A stretch of DNA of 64,000 nucleotides from Roseburia sp. (lineage in GTDB: Bacteria; Bacillota; Clostridia; Lachnospirales; Lachnospiraceae), in the NCBI GenBank assembly GCA_017937095.1, contig JAGBEG010000010.1, forward strand, positions 720,836 to 784,835, in the 5' to 3' direction. Below the pieces are notes generated by a model. That model searched no databases, was not told the DNA's origin, and saw only the letters and a list, made by a program, of their open reading frames with translations. Both the position numbers and the translations under genes were made by a program. This document shows, piece after piece, positions 23,743 to 33,726 of the stretch. Numbering within the stretch: position 1 is the stretch's first letter; every line of letters starts with the position of its first letter.

Positions 23743-26694
23743 CTAACAGAGGTTCTGTAAATGCAAAAACATTTCCTTCTCCGCCATAAGCGCTTCCTCG
23801 TTTCCGATGACACACAAATTTCCATCCGAAAGCACCGATGCGATAAGCTCCTTTAAATTCCGGATGTCCTGCGCGTCTGCACCAAGCACCTGATCGCGCT
23901 CCTTTTGAATGTCCTCATAGGTCAGTTCCTGCAGATAAGCGGTCATCGACCGCATCCCCTTCGCACTCGGATTCAGCGGCGTATCCAGATCGCTGATCGT
24001 TCCGATGATATACCCGGTCATCTCGCTCTCATCTGCGTCAAAGCTCTCCAGATATGCCGGAATGCCGTCATATATCTCGTTGGTCGCGGCGAGGTTCGGG
24101 TCGCGGTAGGAAACAAAATACGTATCGCCGTTGCGCATATAGCCGTTCATGCAGCCGTAAGCGCCTCCCTTGACGCGGACATTGATCCACAGATAATCGT
24201 ACCCCAGAATGACCTTAAGAATCTTAAGCGCTCCGTGATAAGCGAACCCATGCTTCACAAAATTTCCGGCGCGCGCTACATATTGTACCTGCGACGCGTC
24301 CATAAAGCCCTCATTCTTCTTCTCAAAGGTCATCGCGGCAAGCGGGCGCACTCCCGGTTTTTCCTGCCCCGCCCCGCCGCACGCTTCTTCTGTGCGGTAG
24401 AGCTCCTTCTTTAACCCTGCAACCGCTTCCTTTACCGCGGCAAGATGTGCCTCCTCACACGTGATGCTCACCGTCATGCGCTCCGCGGTAAAAATCTTTT
24501 TCACAAGCCCTGTCAGCGTCTCGATCAGTTCCTGCTTTTTCTCTTCAAAATGCTCCTCGTAATCGGCGATCACGCGGTAGCAGGTGATTCCCGCCGTCGC
24601 ATCCTGGGCGTAAGCCGCGCGTGAAAAATAAGAGAGCGCCCTCGTATAAGAGACGGAATGTCCCGCAGAGCTTAAGCCTGCCTGTAATCTGGACTTTAAC
24701 TGCGACAGGATTTCATGCAGGCGCTTCTCATCGGAAATGCGGGAGGTCAGAAGGATTTCACGAATCAGATTCATCGCATCCGGAAGCTTTTCAGCGAGTA
24801 CCTTTGTGCGCACTTCATAGAAAAGCGCAAGCTCCTCCGTCCTTTTCACATTCGGGTAAATGCCGATGCTGCTGCTGATCCCTCCTGTATGGATATTGAT
24901 CTCATTGGAAAGCTCGGCATAGCTGTATTGTTTTGTGTCCACATAGCCGAGCACCGCTTTTAGCATCCCGATATAAGGAAGCTCCTCCGGCGCGATGTCA
25001 CGGATGTCAAACAGAAGCGTCAGATAATCAATTCCGCCCGCATACATCTCATGCGCGACAATCTTCGTTCCGTTCTCCTCCATCACATGATTGATAAGCG
25101 GCGCCGCCTCCTTCTTTAAATCGCTTCTCTTAAGATGCGGAATCTTCGCAAGGTCCTCCTTCGGCGAAGGCTCCTCCTGATATTCCTTAAGGTGTCTGGT
25201 ATCCTCAATAAGCGCGGCAATCTCCTCCTTGGAAAGACCTGCCTTATAATCGGCGAGCTTCTTTGCAAGCTCTGCCTCGCGCTTCGCGCCGAGTCCCTGC
25301 TCCGGTTCTGCAATGACAATTGACGCGTGCGGATTGTCGAGCAGATATTCTTCAATCAGCTTCTCAAAATATCCGGTATCTACCTGCTCCCGCAGAAAGC
25401 GGTATGTCTCAAGCGCCTCCAGATGCATGAACGGCTGCATATCGTCGAACAGCCAGCTGTCCAGACACTGGATGCCGTATAAAAGTCCCTTGGGGAACTG
25501 TCCGAAATCCGCCTCGCGGAACTTAAATTCTTCGCTGTTAATTCCCGCAAGAAGCGCTTTCTTGTCAATGCCCTCTTTGACCTGCTGCTTTAATGTGTCG
25601 CGGATCACCGCAAGGAAACGTTCCTTGTCCGAGAGATTCGCATTCTTTGCGATCACGGAAAATACAGGCTGCATCGTACTGCTGTCGTAGCCTCCTACAA
25701 TATCCTTGCCGATTCCCGCATCGATCAGCGCCTGCTTAAGCGGTGCGCCCGGCGCAGAGAGCAGCGCATAGTCGAGCACGTCGAACGCCTGATAGAGCTT
25801 CTTGTCGAGAATCGTGCCGACGACCACATTGTAGGACAGATAGGTCTGGTCTTCTGCGGATTCCCCGGAAGCAATCGGGTAAGCAACCTTCATCTCAACA
25901 GGCTGCGCAAACGCGGGCTGCTCCTTAATGGCGGAATCCAGTTCGATCTTCTCATATTTTCCAAGATATTCCTCATCCATCCACTGGAGCTTCTTTGCGA
26001 TGTCCATATCTCCGTAGAGATAAATATAGGAGTTGCACGGATGATAATATTTCCGGTGGAAATCAAGATACTGCTCGTAGGTCAGGTCCGGGATGCACTC
26101 CGGGTCACCGCCGGACTCATTTCCGTAATTCGTGTCCGGGAACAATGAATTTAAAATCAACCGCTCCAGCACATCATCCGGGGAAGAAAACGCCCCCTTC
26201 ATCTCATTGTATACAACACCATTGATCGTAACCGGCGCATCCTCATCCTCCAGTTCGTAATGCCATCCCTCCTGCTTGAAAATCTCTTCGTGCTTATAAA
26301 TATTCGGATGGAAGACCGCATCCATATAGACGCTCATCAGGTTCTGGAAATCCGCGTCGTTGCAGCTCGCGATCGGATAAATGGTCTTCTCCGGGTAAGT
26401 GATCGCATTCAGGAACGTATTCAAAGAACCTTTGACCAATTCCACGAACGGGTCCTTCACCGGGTATTTGTCCGAACCGCAGAGCACCGTGTGCTCGATG
26501 ATATGCGGTACGCCCGTGGAATCCGGCGCCGGCGTGCGGAATCCGATATAAAACACCTTATTCTCATCATCGTTGGAAATCGCCGTCACTCGCGCGCCGC
26601 TCTTCTTATGGCGCAGAATATATCCCATCGAATGAATATCCGAAAGCTCGCGCTCCTCCAACAATTCATATGCACTCAATTCTGAAAGCTTCAT
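23743..26694 (-). CDS. M16C-family zinc metallopeptidase (presequence protease-like)
   Basis: 983 residues from the ATG at 26694 (AAAGGAAGAG upstream; a start seven codons earlier lacks a site). The inverted zinc motif HxxEH is HIIEH near residue 54, followed by TVLCGSDKYPVKDPFVEL and GSLNTFLNAITYPEKTIYP, typical of the PreP/Cym1 branch. The second half keeps the M16 fold but not the catalytic motif, as expected. No signal peptide, so cytosolic; it likely degrades short unfolded peptides. First gene of the era-recO-glyQS run. Confidence 0.94.
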   Translation of the reverse strand: MKLSELSAYELLEERELSDIHSMGYILRHKKSGARVTAISNDDENKVFYIGFRTPAPDSTGVPHIIEHTVLCGSDKYPVKDPFVELVKGSLNTFLNAITYPEKTIYPIASCNDADFQNLMSVYMDAVFHPNIYKHEEIFKQEGWHYELEDEDAPVTINGVVYNEMKGAFSSPDDVLERLILNSLFPDTNYGNESGGDPECIPDLTYEQYLDFHRKYYHPCNSYIYLYGDMDIAKKLQWMDEEYLGKYEKIELDSAIKEQPAFAQPVEMKVAYPIASGESAEDQTYLSYNVVVGTILDKKLYQAFDVLDYALLSAPGAPLKQALIDAGIGKDIVGGYDSSTMQPVFSVIAKNANLSDKERFLAVIRDTLKQQVKEGIDKKALLAGINSEEFKFREADFGQFPKGLLYGIQCLDSWLFDDMQPFMHLEALETYRFLREQVDTGYFEKLIEEYLLDNPHASIVIAEPEQGLGAKREAELAKKLADYKAGLSKEEIAALIEDTRHLKEYQEEPSPKEDLAKIPHLKRSDLKKEAAPLINHVMEENGTKIVAHEMYAGGIDYLTLLFDIRDIAPEELPYIGMLKAVLGYVDTKQYSYAELSNEINIHTGGISSSIGIYPNVKRTEELALFYEVRTKVLAEKLPDAMNLIREILLTSRISDEKRLHEILSQLKSRLQAGLSSAGHSVSYTRALSYFSRAAYAQDATAGITCYRVIADYEEHFEEKKQELIETLTGLVKKIFTAERMTVSITCEEAHLAAVKEAVAGLKKELYRTEEACGGAGQEKPGVRPLAAMTFEKKNEGFMDASQVQYVARAGNFVKHGFAYHGALKILKVILGYDYLWINVRVKGGAYGCMNGYMRNGDTYFVSYRDPNLAATNEIYDGIPAYLESFDADESEMTGYIIGTISDLDTPLNPSAKGMRSMTAYLQELTYEDIQKERDQVLGADAQDIRNLKELIASVLSDGNLCVIGNEEALMAEKEMFLHLQNLC

Positions 26695-26752
26695 ACACTC
26701 TTCCTTTCTTTGCACCTGATCTTACCAGATGCTATTGCTCAAACTGTGTTCT

Positions 26753-26781
26753 ATTATAACAGCTTTTCCCATTCTGCAAAA
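26753..26781 (-). promoter_or_regulatory. Possible promoter of the M16-era-recO-glyQS operon
   Basis: TATAAT (26753-26758) with a weak -35 TTTTGC (26776-26781), 17-bp spacer, minus strand, about 60 bp before the peptidase start. Confidence 0.45.
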
Positions 26782-26787
26782 GGTTAT

Positions 26788-26827
26788 CATAAAAAAAAGA
26801 GGATGTCCCGCAAACAGACACCCTCTT
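26788..26827 (-). terminator. Terminator of the cold-shock gene
   Basis: Stem AAGAGGGTGTC / GGACATCCTCTT with an 8-base loop and T8 on the minus strand, 24 bp after the csp stop. Confidence 0.9.
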
Positions 26828-26850
26828 AAGGTTATTCATTCTAAGATAAA

Positions 26851-27054
26851 TTAAGCGATGCGTGTTACGTTCGCTGCCTGCGGACCCTTAGCGCCCTCTG
26901 TCACCTCGAACTCAACCTGCTCACCGTCTTTTAACTCCTTGAATCCATCCATGTTCAGAGCGGAAAAATGTACGAATACATCGTTGCCCTCTGCATCGGA
27001 AATAAATCCATAACCTTTTTTGGCGTTAAACCACTTTACAGTACCCTGCTGCAT
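26851..27054 (-). CDS. csp: Cold-shock protein, CspA family
   Basis: 67 residues. The single cold-shock domain has both RNA-binding motifs, RNP1 KGYGFIS (residues 14-20) and RNP2 VFVHFS (27-32). Binds single-stranded nucleic acid and acts as an RNA chaperone. Monocistronic: its own consensus promoter and terminator. The leader is about 70 bases. Confidence 0.97.
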   Translation of the reverse strand: MQQGTVKWFNAKKGYGFISDAEGNDVFVHFSALNMDGFKELKDGEQVEFEVTEGAKGPQAANVTRIA

Positions 27055-27127
27055 TTTCTTAAAACCCTCCTAATACAGATCTTACATCTTACAGATACAT
27101 CCTGCATCTGTACAAGCTAACGTACTC

Positions 27128-27156
27128 AAATTAGCACATTTTACCTTTTTTGTCAA
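27128..27156 (-). promoter_or_regulatory. csp promoter
   Basis: TTGACA (27151-27156), 17-bp spacer, TAATTT (27128-27133), minus strand. The -35 directly abuts the mscS stop codon (27157-27159). Confidence 0.75.
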
Positions 27157-28104
27157 CTATTGTTTAATTTGTACATCAATCTGCTGGTACGGGATGGAGA
27201 TTCCCTTCTCATCCAGCGCATACTTGATGTTCTCGGTCATACGCCAGCGCGCCTGCCAGTAATCCGCTGCCCCTACCCACAGACGAACGCCGATATTTAC
27301 CGAGGAATCGCCAAGACTGTCCACGAACACCAGCGTCTCCTCATCTGCGAGCTTTGCGGGCTCTGCGTCAGCCACCGCGAGCAGCGCTTCCTTCGCCGTG
27401 CGGATATCCGCCTCATAGGCAATCCCAACTACAAGATCGATACGCCTTCTGTCCATGTTCGTCACATTGGTAAGACTGCTGTTCGAGAGCGTACCATTCG
27501 GAATTACAATCGTCTTATTGTCCGGAGTGAGCAGTTTCGTGTAGAAAATAGAAATCTCCGACACGGTCCCCTCATTCTTGTGGGAATCCTCTATGATATA
27601 ATCGCCCACGCGGAACGGCTTTAAGAGCAGAATCAGCACACCGCCCGCAAAGTTCGAGAGACTTCCCTGTAAGGCAAGACCAACTGCAACACCCGCAGAA
27701 CCGAGTACCGCCACAGCGGAGGTCGTCGCGATTCCAAAAAGCCCCATAATAATGAAAATCAGAATCACATACAGCGCATATTTTATCAGCGGTATCACGA
27801 ACTGCTTCACGCCTTCATCCGTTCCAGCCTTATCCATGGAACGGCGCACCATCTTCGTGATTCCCTTGATGATCTTGCCGCCGATGACATAAATTGCAAT
27901 TGCAATGATGACCTGAAATGCAAAATTCAAAAGATCCGGCACCAGCCCTTCCAGCCAGGTGCGGATTACGCCCGGGTTCTTCGTCACTTCCTGCAAGCCC
28001 TCCTGTGCGTGATTCAGCACTTCCACCGTCTCCGTCGTGTCGGGAAATGCATCCGTCTGCGCCGCGGCAGGCATAAGCCGAAAGCTATCCAAAAATTGAT
28101 TCAT
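27157..28104 (-). CDS. mscS: Small-conductance mechanosensitive channel, MscS family
   Basis: 315 residues. Transmembrane helices at about 50-75 and 100-125, then the pore helix with small-residue pattern AVAVLGSAGVAVGLALQGSL (about 128-147) and the beta domain following (FRVGDYIIEDSHKNEGTVSE). Opens on membrane tension to release solutes in osmotic downshock. The N-terminal 45 residues are poorly conserved. The last base of the gene abuts the csp promoter. Upstream lies a structured repeat, then DUF1015. Confidence 0.93.
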   Translation of the reverse strand: MNQFLDSFRLMPAAAQTDAFPDTTETVEVLNHAQEGLQEVTKNPGVIRTWLEGLVPDLLNFAFQVIIAIAIYVIGGKIIKGITKMVRRSMDKAGTDEGVKQFVIPLIKYALYVILIFIIMGLFGIATTSAVAVLGSAGVAVGLALQGSLSNFAGGVLILLLKPFRVGDYIIEDSHKNEGTVSEISIFYTKLLTPDNKTIVIPNGTLSNSSLTNVTNMDRRRIDLVVGIAYEADIRTAKEALLAVADAEPAKLADEETLVFVDSLGDSSVNIGVRLWVGAADYWQARWRMTENIKYALDEKGISIPYQQIDVQIKQ

Positions 28105-28132
28105 CCTCTGTCATTCCCTTCTTCTCTTCTCC

Positions 28133-28271
28133 GCAGTGCCCAGCTCGATTCCGCAGTCGAACTTCGTTCTCCTTGCTTCATCTCGCCGAGGGCATTCGCC
28201 CTATCGGAACAAAATCGGACAGTGCTCTTCGTGCAAGCACAAAGCCCTGTCCGTTTCTGTTCCGGCACTGC
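28133..28271. repeat. Structured intergenic repeat, copy 1
   Basis: A 139-bp element between the DUF1015 gene and mscS, bounded by 8-bp inverted repeats GCAGTGCC and GGCACTGC and followed by TCATT. Inside, GGAACA (28206-28211) pairs with TGTTCC (28258-28263) and CGGACAG with CTGTCCG, around the decamer GTGCAAGCAC (28231-28240). A second copy with the same ends, order and decamer lies at 42203-42462. Not a terminator by sequence. It could be a small non-autonomous mobile element or a structured RNA. Confidence 0.6.
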
Positions 28272-28281
28272 TCATTGCTGA

Positions 28282-29523
28282 TCATATTTCATGAATGAAC
28301 AAGCCGCTGCGCAGCTTCGGTTCAAACCAGGTGGACTTCGGCGGCATCAAAAGCCCCGCATCCGCCACTGCAAATAACTCCGCAATGGACGTCGGGTACA
28401 TTGCAAACGTCACAGCGCAATCCTCCCCGCAGCGCCGTACCAGCTCCTCCATGCCCCGGATTCCGCCGACAAAATCGATTCTTCCGTCCGTCTTCGGGTC
28501 GCCGATGCCGAGCACCGGATTTAAAAGCTTCTCCTGTAAAATAGAAACGTCAAGATCCGCCACCGGGTCGTCTTCCCTGCGGTCCTCCGGTCTGATATGA
28601 CAGGCAAACCAATGCCCTTCCATATAGATGCAAAAGCTTCCGCGCTCCTTCGGTCTGGTATCTGCCGCTCCGGTGATCTCCTCCACGTCGAACCGCTTTG
28701 TGACCTCGCGGTAAAAGCCCTGGAACGAATAGCCGTTCATATCGCGGATCACACGGTTATAGTCCATAATCATAAGCTGGTCGTCGGGGAATAATACCGA
28801 GAGGAAATAGTTGAACTCCTCTTCGCCTGTGTAACCCGGATGCGCTTCTCTGCGCTTTAATCCCACCTTGACCGCCGAAGCTGCCCTGTGATGTCCGTCC
28901 GCAATATAGATGCTGTCGATTCCCGCAAACGCCTTTTCAAGCTCTGCGATATCTGCATCCTCCCGGATGACAAATACACGATGTCTGATTCCGTCCTCCG
29001 ACACAAAGTCATATTCCGGCTCATGTTCCTTCGTCTTCGCCACAATCCGGTTTACCGTCTCATTTGAACGGTATGCCAGAAAAATCGGTCCGGTCTGCGC
29101 ATTGCACGCATCCACATGACGAATGCGGTCTGCTTCCTTTTCGGCACGCGTATTCTCATGCTTCTTAATCGTATTGTTGAGATAATCATCAATCGCGGCG
29201 CAGGCGACAATTCCCGTCTGCACCCGTTCCTTCATCGTCAGCTCATAGATATAATAACACTTCTTGTCCTCTCTTATGAATGTGCCGTCCTCTACCATTT
29301 CCCAGAGCGTATCGTGCGCTCTCTGGTAAACTCTGTCATCATACATATCCACCGAAATCGGGAACTGTGTTTCCGCCCGGTCAATTCTAAGGAAGGATTC
29401 GGGATTCTTTTCTACTGCTCTCGTCGCTTCTTCTCTGTTGTAAACATCATAAGGGAGGGCAGCGATGGACGCCGCCTTCCCCCTCTGTGGTCTGATGCTT
29501 ACAAATGGTCTGATATTTGCCAT
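28282..29523 (-). CDS. DUF1015-family protein next to serA/serC
   Basis: 413 residues, the usual length. It begins RPFVSIRPQRGKAASIAALP and contains YDVYNREEA, a YIADGHHRAASAVKV stretch near residue 206 and SVLFPDDQLMIMDYNRV, all typical of DUF1015. No membrane segments. The family is often found beside serine biosynthesis genes, as here (37 bp after serA), and has been proposed to be linked to serine metabolism; in Thermococcus a related protein is a serine kinase (SerK). The role in this organism is inferred only. Confidence 0.88.
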   Translation of the reverse strand: MANIRPFVSIRPQRGKAASIAALPYDVYNREEATRAVEKNPESFLRIDRAETQFPISVDMYDDRVYQRAHDTLWEMVEDGTFIREDKKCYYIYELTMKERVQTGIVACAAIDDYLNNTIKKHENTRAEKEADRIRHVDACNAQTGPIFLAYRSNETVNRIVAKTKEHEPEYDFVSEDGIRHRVFVIREDADIAELEKAFAGIDSIYIADGHHRAASAVKVGLKRREAHPGYTGEEEFNYFLSVLFPDDQLMIMDYNRVIRDMNGYSFQGFYREVTKRFDVEEITGAADTRPKERGSFCIYMEGHWFACHIRPEDRREDDPVADLDVSILQEKLLNPVLGIGDPKTDGRIDFVGGIRGMEELVRRCGEDCAVTFAMYPTSIAELFAVADAGLLMPPKSTWFEPKLRSGLFIHEI

Positions 29524-29560
29524 ATTAACACTGATACCTTTCCATAATCTGCATGCCAGC

Positions 29561-30724
29561 TTATTTCACTTTACGTACCTTAAGTACACCCTCGATATTT
29601 CTAAGCTTCTCCAACACTTCCTCTGACGCGTTCGTATCCACATCGATTAAGGCATATGCATAATCGCCCTTAGACTTATTAGCCATTCCGTCAATGTTGA
29701 TGCCTGCGTCCCCAAGCGTTGTGGTCAGATGGCTTAACATACCGCTTACATTCTTATGCAGAACGCCGATTCTTCCGGCTGTCAGACATGCACCCATGCT
29801 GCAGTCCGGGAAGTTCACGGAATGTACGATATTACCGTTCTCAAGATAATCACGGATCTCGCGCACTGCCATCAGCGCGCAGTTATCCTCGGACTCCGCT
29901 GTGGAAGCTCCCAGATGCGGCGTTACGATACAGCCCTTCGCGCCGACCGTCGTTGTATTCGGGAAATCGGAGACATATTTCTTCACCTTGCCTGCCGCAA
30001 GCGCATCTACCATTGCCTCTTCGTCTACCAGAAGATCCCTTGCAAAGTTAAGGACAATTGCCGTCGGCTTCATCAGCGCGATTGCGTCCGCATTGATCAT
30101 CTTCTTTGTAGAGTCCAAAAGCGGTACATGGATCGTGATATAATCGCACTCGCGGTAGATATCCTCGACATTGCTGATATGCTTTACGCTTCTGGATAAG
30201 CTCCACGCCGCATTGACGGAAATATACGGATCGTAACCATATACCTCCATGCCAAGATGCGTCGCCGCATTTGCAACAAGCACGCCGATTGCGCCAAGAC
30301 CGATAACGCCAAGCTTCTTCCCGGAAATCTCTGTTCCGGCAAAGTTCTTCTTCTGCTTCTCGGCAGTTTTCGCTATATTCTCGTCGTTCTGATTCTCAAG
30401 GCACCAGTCGATACCGCCCACAATATCGCGGGATGCATAGAGCATTCCTGCAAAGACGAGCTCCTTTACACCGTTCGCATTCGCTCCCGGCGTATTGAAT
30501 ACGACGATTCCCTGCTCTGCGCATTTGTCGAGCGGGATGTTGTTGACGCCTGCTCCGGCTCTCGCTACCGCAACCAGATTCTCCGGCAGCTCCAGATCAT
30601 GCATTGCCGCGCTGCGGACGAGCACAGCCTCCGCATCCTTTAAGTCCTCAACCTTCTGGTAATCCTCTGAAAACAGATCCAGACCAACCGCAGCGATTGG
30701 ATTTAAGCAATGATACTTATGCAT
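29561..30724 (-). CDS. serA: D-3-phosphoglycerate dehydrogenase (short type with ACT domain)
   Basis: 387 residues: substrate domain, Rossmann domain with GVIGLGAIGVLVANAA (about 139-154), catalytic region VTPHLGASTAESE, then a C-terminal ACT domain (INIDGMANKSKGDYAYALID, about 341-360). Oxidises 3-phosphoglycerate to phosphohydroxypyruvate, first step of serine synthesis. The ACT domain suggests feedback by an amino acid, probably serine. The start overlaps the serC end by 8 bp with GAGGAG upstream, so the two are coupled. Confidence 0.95.
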   Translation of the reverse strand: MHKYHCLNPIAAVGLDLFSEDYQKVEDLKDAEAVLVRSAAMHDLELPENLVAVARAGAGVNNIPLDKCAEQGIVVFNTPGANANGVKELVFAGMLYASRDIVGGIDWCLENQNDENIAKTAEKQKKNFAGTEISGKKLGVIGLGAIGVLVANAATHLGMEVYGYDPYISVNAAWSLSRSVKHISNVEDIYRECDYITIHVPLLDSTKKMINADAIALMKPTAIVLNFARDLLVDEEAMVDALAAGKVKKYVSDFPNTTTVGAKGCIVTPHLGASTAESEDNCALMAVREIRDYLENGNIVHSVNFPDCSMGACLTAGRIGVLHKNVSGMLSHLTTTLGDAGINIDGMANKSKGDYAYALIDVDTNASEEVLEKLRNIEGVLKVRKVK

Positions 30725-31805
30725 TTGCGTTCTCCTCCTCGAATTTCTTCATAAATGCAACGAGCTTCTCAACGCCTTCCTTCGGCATTGCATTGTAGAT
30801 GGAAGCGCGCATACCGCCGACCGTACGGTGACCCTTTAAGTTCACAAAGCCCGCCGCCGTCGCCTCTTTTACGAACTTCGCGTCCAGCTCCTCATTTCCT
30901 GTCACAAACGGTACATTCATCAAAGAGCGGTCCTCCGGTACGACCGTTCCCTGAAACATCTTGCTCTGGTCGAGGAAATCGTAAAGGATCTTCGCCTTTT
31001 CCTCATTGCGCTCCTTCATCACGGAAAGTCCGCCCATCTTCTTTAACCATTTGAATACCTTGCCGCAGATATAGATACCGTAGCATGGCGGCGTATTGTA
31101 CAGGGAATCTGCATCCGCATGTATCTTGTATTTTAACATGGTCGGCGTTCCCGGAAGCACATCCTCGGTGATCAGATCCTCGCGGATGATGACGATGACA
31201 ACGCCTGCCGGTCCGATATTCTTCTGTACGCCGCCGTAGATGACGCCGTATTTCGTCACATCCACCGGCTCGGAAAGGAAGCACGAGGAAACGTCCGCAA
31301 CAAGCGTGTGACCCTTGGTATTCGGGAGTTTCTTGTACTTCGTACCGTAGATCGTGTTATTCTCACAAATGTACACATAATCCAGATCGTCCGGAATATC
31401 CAGATCGGAGCAGTCCGGAATATAGGAAAATGTCTTATCCTCGGAGGATGCAAGCTTTACCGCCTCGCCGTAAATCTGCGCTTCCTGGTAAGCCTTCTTC
31501 GCCCACTGTCCTGTCACAATGTAGCCTGCTTTTTTGTTCTTCATCAGATTCATCGGAATCATTGCAAACTGCTGGGAAGCGCCGCCCTGTAAGAACAGTA
31601 CCTTGTAATTGTCAGGAATATTCATCAGATCTCTTAAATCCTGCTCTGCCTCTTTGATGATGGTATCATACACCTTGGAGCGGTGGCTCATCTCCATAAC
31701 GGACATGCCGCTTCCCTTGTAATCAAGCATCTCCTCCGCCGCTTCCTTCAAGACCTCCTCCGGCAGTACTGCCGGTCCTGCTGAAAAATTGTACACTCTG
31801 CTCAT
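30717..31805 (-). CDS. serC: Phosphoserine aminotransferase
   Basis: 362 residues from the ATG at 31805 (GGAAAGGAAG upstream); the frame is open 42 codons further but without homologous sequence. It starts MSRVYNFSAGPAVLPEEVL, the hallmark of the family, and carries the PLP lysine in GGVQKNIGPAG near residue 194. Converts phosphohydroxypyruvate and glutamate to phosphoserine. Coupled to serA by overlap. Confidence 0.97.
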   Translation of the reverse strand: MSRVYNFSAGPAVLPEEVLKEAAEEMLDYKGSGMSVMEMSHRSKVYDTIIKEAEQDLRDLMNIPDNYKVLFLQGGASQQFAMIPMNLMKNKKAGYIVTGQWAKKAYQEAQIYGEAVKLASSEDKTFSYIPDCSDLDIPDDLDYVYICENNTIYGTKYKKLPNTKGHTLVADVSSCFLSEPVDVTKYGVIYGGVQKNIGPAGVVIVIIREDLITEDVLPGTPTMLKYKIHADADSLYNTPPCYGIYICGKVFKWLKKMGGLSVMKERNEEKAKILYDFLDQSKMFQGTVVPEDRSLMNVPFVTGNEELDAKFVKEATAAGFVNLKGHRTVGGMRASIYNAMPKEGVEKLVAFMKKFEEENANA

Positions 31806-31953
31806 TTTGTTTCTTCCTTTCCTTTTTTGCTTTTCCGGGGCAGTTCCCTGCTGCCCATGTGAGACGGGAAGTCCTTTGCGAAACCACTCCTTCCTGTGGT
31901 TCTTAGAACTTCTTCCCACGCCTCTCCCCACTACATAACATATACATTATAAA

Positions 31954-33639
31954 TCAATTCTGCTCTCTCGCAAGATCCTCCGCTGTAAATGCCGTGCTGA
32001 TGTCCGCGCCCGGCGCAACCATCGGCCACACCTTATCGTCACAGCCGATCACACAATCAATGACTACCGGCTTCTTTGCCGCAAGCGCCTTATCAATCGC
32101 CTCGTTAAATTCTTCACGATTTGTTGCGCGATAGCCCACCGCGCCAAGCGCCTCCGCCAGCTTCACATAATCAACGCCGTCATCCAATACGGTCGCGGAA
32201 TAGCGCTTCTCATAGAACAGATCCTGCCACTGCCGTACCATGCCAAGCACGTGATTGTTGACGATCACTTCGATCAGTGGAAGCTTCTGGCGCACCGCTG
32301 TTGCGATTTCATTCATGTTCATGCGGAAACACCCGTCTCCCGCAATATTGATGACCTGCCGCTGTGGGTTTGCGACCTGTGCGCCGATCGCTGCGCCAAG
32401 TCCGTACCCCATCGTTCCGAGTCCGCCGGAAGATAAGAAGGTTCTCGGGTTCTTGTATTTATAATACTGCGCCGCCCACATCTGATGCTGCCCTACTTCC
32501 GTGACGATGATCGCCTCACCGTTTGTCTTCCGGTAAATCTCTTCCACAAGATACGGTCCGGTCAGCCCCGGCTCGTCATATTTCAAAGGATATTTCACCT
32601 TCAAATCCATAATATGAGAAATCCACTTATTGTGATTTTCCTGTGTAAGCTCTGCGTTGATCCGCTTTAAAATCTCTTTCAGGTCGCCGATCACACAGGC
32701 GTCCACCTGAATGTTCTTGTTGATTTCCGCCGCATCGACGTCAAACTGCAGAATCTTTGCCTGCTTTGCGAACTTCTGCGCATTGCCGAGCACACGATCT
32801 GAGAAACGCACGCCGACCGCAATCAGAAGATCACATTCGCTGACGCCGAGATTCGACGTCTTCGTGCCGTGCATACCGAGCATTCCGGTATAAAGATCGT
32901 TCGTTCCGTCAAATGCTCCCTTGCCCATCAGCGTATCGCACACCGGAGCATCCACCTTGCGCACAAATTCCTTCAGTTCGTCGCTGGAGCCGGAAATCAC
33001 CGCACCGCCCCCGACAAAAATATATGGCTTTTTCGCCTCGCGGATCATCGCGATCGCCGTCCTGATATCCTCATCACAGATCGTATCCGTCACCCTTGGA
33101 ATCGGCTCCGGCTTCTTATATGTATATTCGGTCACCGCCGCTGTGATGTCCTTTGGAATGTCCACAAGGACAGGTCCGGGTCTTCCCTTCTGCGCGATTA
33201 TAAACGCTCTGCGAATCGTCTCGGCTAACTTCGTGACGTCCTTCACGATAAAATTGTGCTTGGTGATCGGCGTCGTAATTCCCGCAATGTCGATTTCCTG
33301 AAAGCTGTCCTTGCCAAGAAGCGGAACTGTGACATTACAGGTGATTGCCACCATGGGTACGGAATCCATATACGCTGTCGCGATTCCGGTAACGAGATTT
33401 GTCGCCCCGGGACCCGAAGTCGCCAAACAGACTCCGACTTTCCCCGTACTTCTCGCATATCCGTCCGCCGCGTGGGATGCTCCCTGCTCGTGCGAGGTCA
33501 AGATATGCTTTATTTCTCCCTGATGCTTATATAGTTCATCGTATACATTTAAGATGGCGCCGCCCGGATAACCAAACACGGTATCCACGCCCTGCTCTTT
33601 CAGGCATTCAATGACGATCTGCGCACCTGTCAACTGCAT
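31954..33639 (-). CDS. ilvB: Acetolactate synthase, large (catalytic) subunit
   Basis: 561 residues. N-terminal TPP domain with FGYPGGAILNVYDEL and catalytic Glu in SHEQGASHAADGYAR (near 50); central FAD-type domain; C-terminal TPP/Mg site GDGCFRMNMNEIATA with NNHVLGMVRQWQ. First common step of valine, leucine and isoleucine synthesis. No ilvN regulatory-subunit gene is adjacent in the window, which is unusual but not rare in clostridia. 87 bp after ilvD and about 148 bp before serC. Confidence 0.96.
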   Translation of the reverse strand: MQLTGAQIVIECLKEQGVDTVFGYPGGAILNVYDELYKHQGEIKHILTSHEQGASHAADGYARSTGKVGVCLATSGPGATNLVTGIATAYMDSVPMVAITCNVTVPLLGKDSFQEIDIAGITTPITKHNFIVKDVTKLAETIRRAFIIAQKGRPGPVLVDIPKDITAAVTEYTYKKPEPIPRVTDTICDEDIRTAIAMIREAKKPYIFVGGGAVISGSSDELKEFVRKVDAPVCDTLMGKGAFDGTNDLYTGMLGMHGTKTSNLGVSECDLLIAVGVRFSDRVLGNAQKFAKQAKILQFDVDAAEINKNIQVDACVIGDLKEILKRINAELTQENHNKWISHIMDLKVKYPLKYDEPGLTGPYLVEEIYRKTNGEAIIVTEVGQHQMWAAQYYKYKNPRTFLSSGGLGTMGYGLGAAIGAQVANPQRQVINIAGDGCFRMNMNEIATAVRQKLPLIEVIVNNHVLGMVRQWQDLFYEKRYSATVLDDGVDYVKLAEALGAVGYRATNREEFNEAIDKALAAKKPVVIDCVIGCDDKVWPMVAPGADISTAFTAEDLAREQN

Positions 33640-33726
33640 TTCGTATCCTTCCTTTCTGGTACACTCTGTTCTTCTATATTTCTGCCGCCGTGCACACCTT
33701 GCTTTGCGACATACGTCATTTAGCTT

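Noticed and set aside
31887-31910. Regulatory hairpin AACCAC/GTGGTT in the serC leader
   Set aside because: Short stem with no further support; could be chance.
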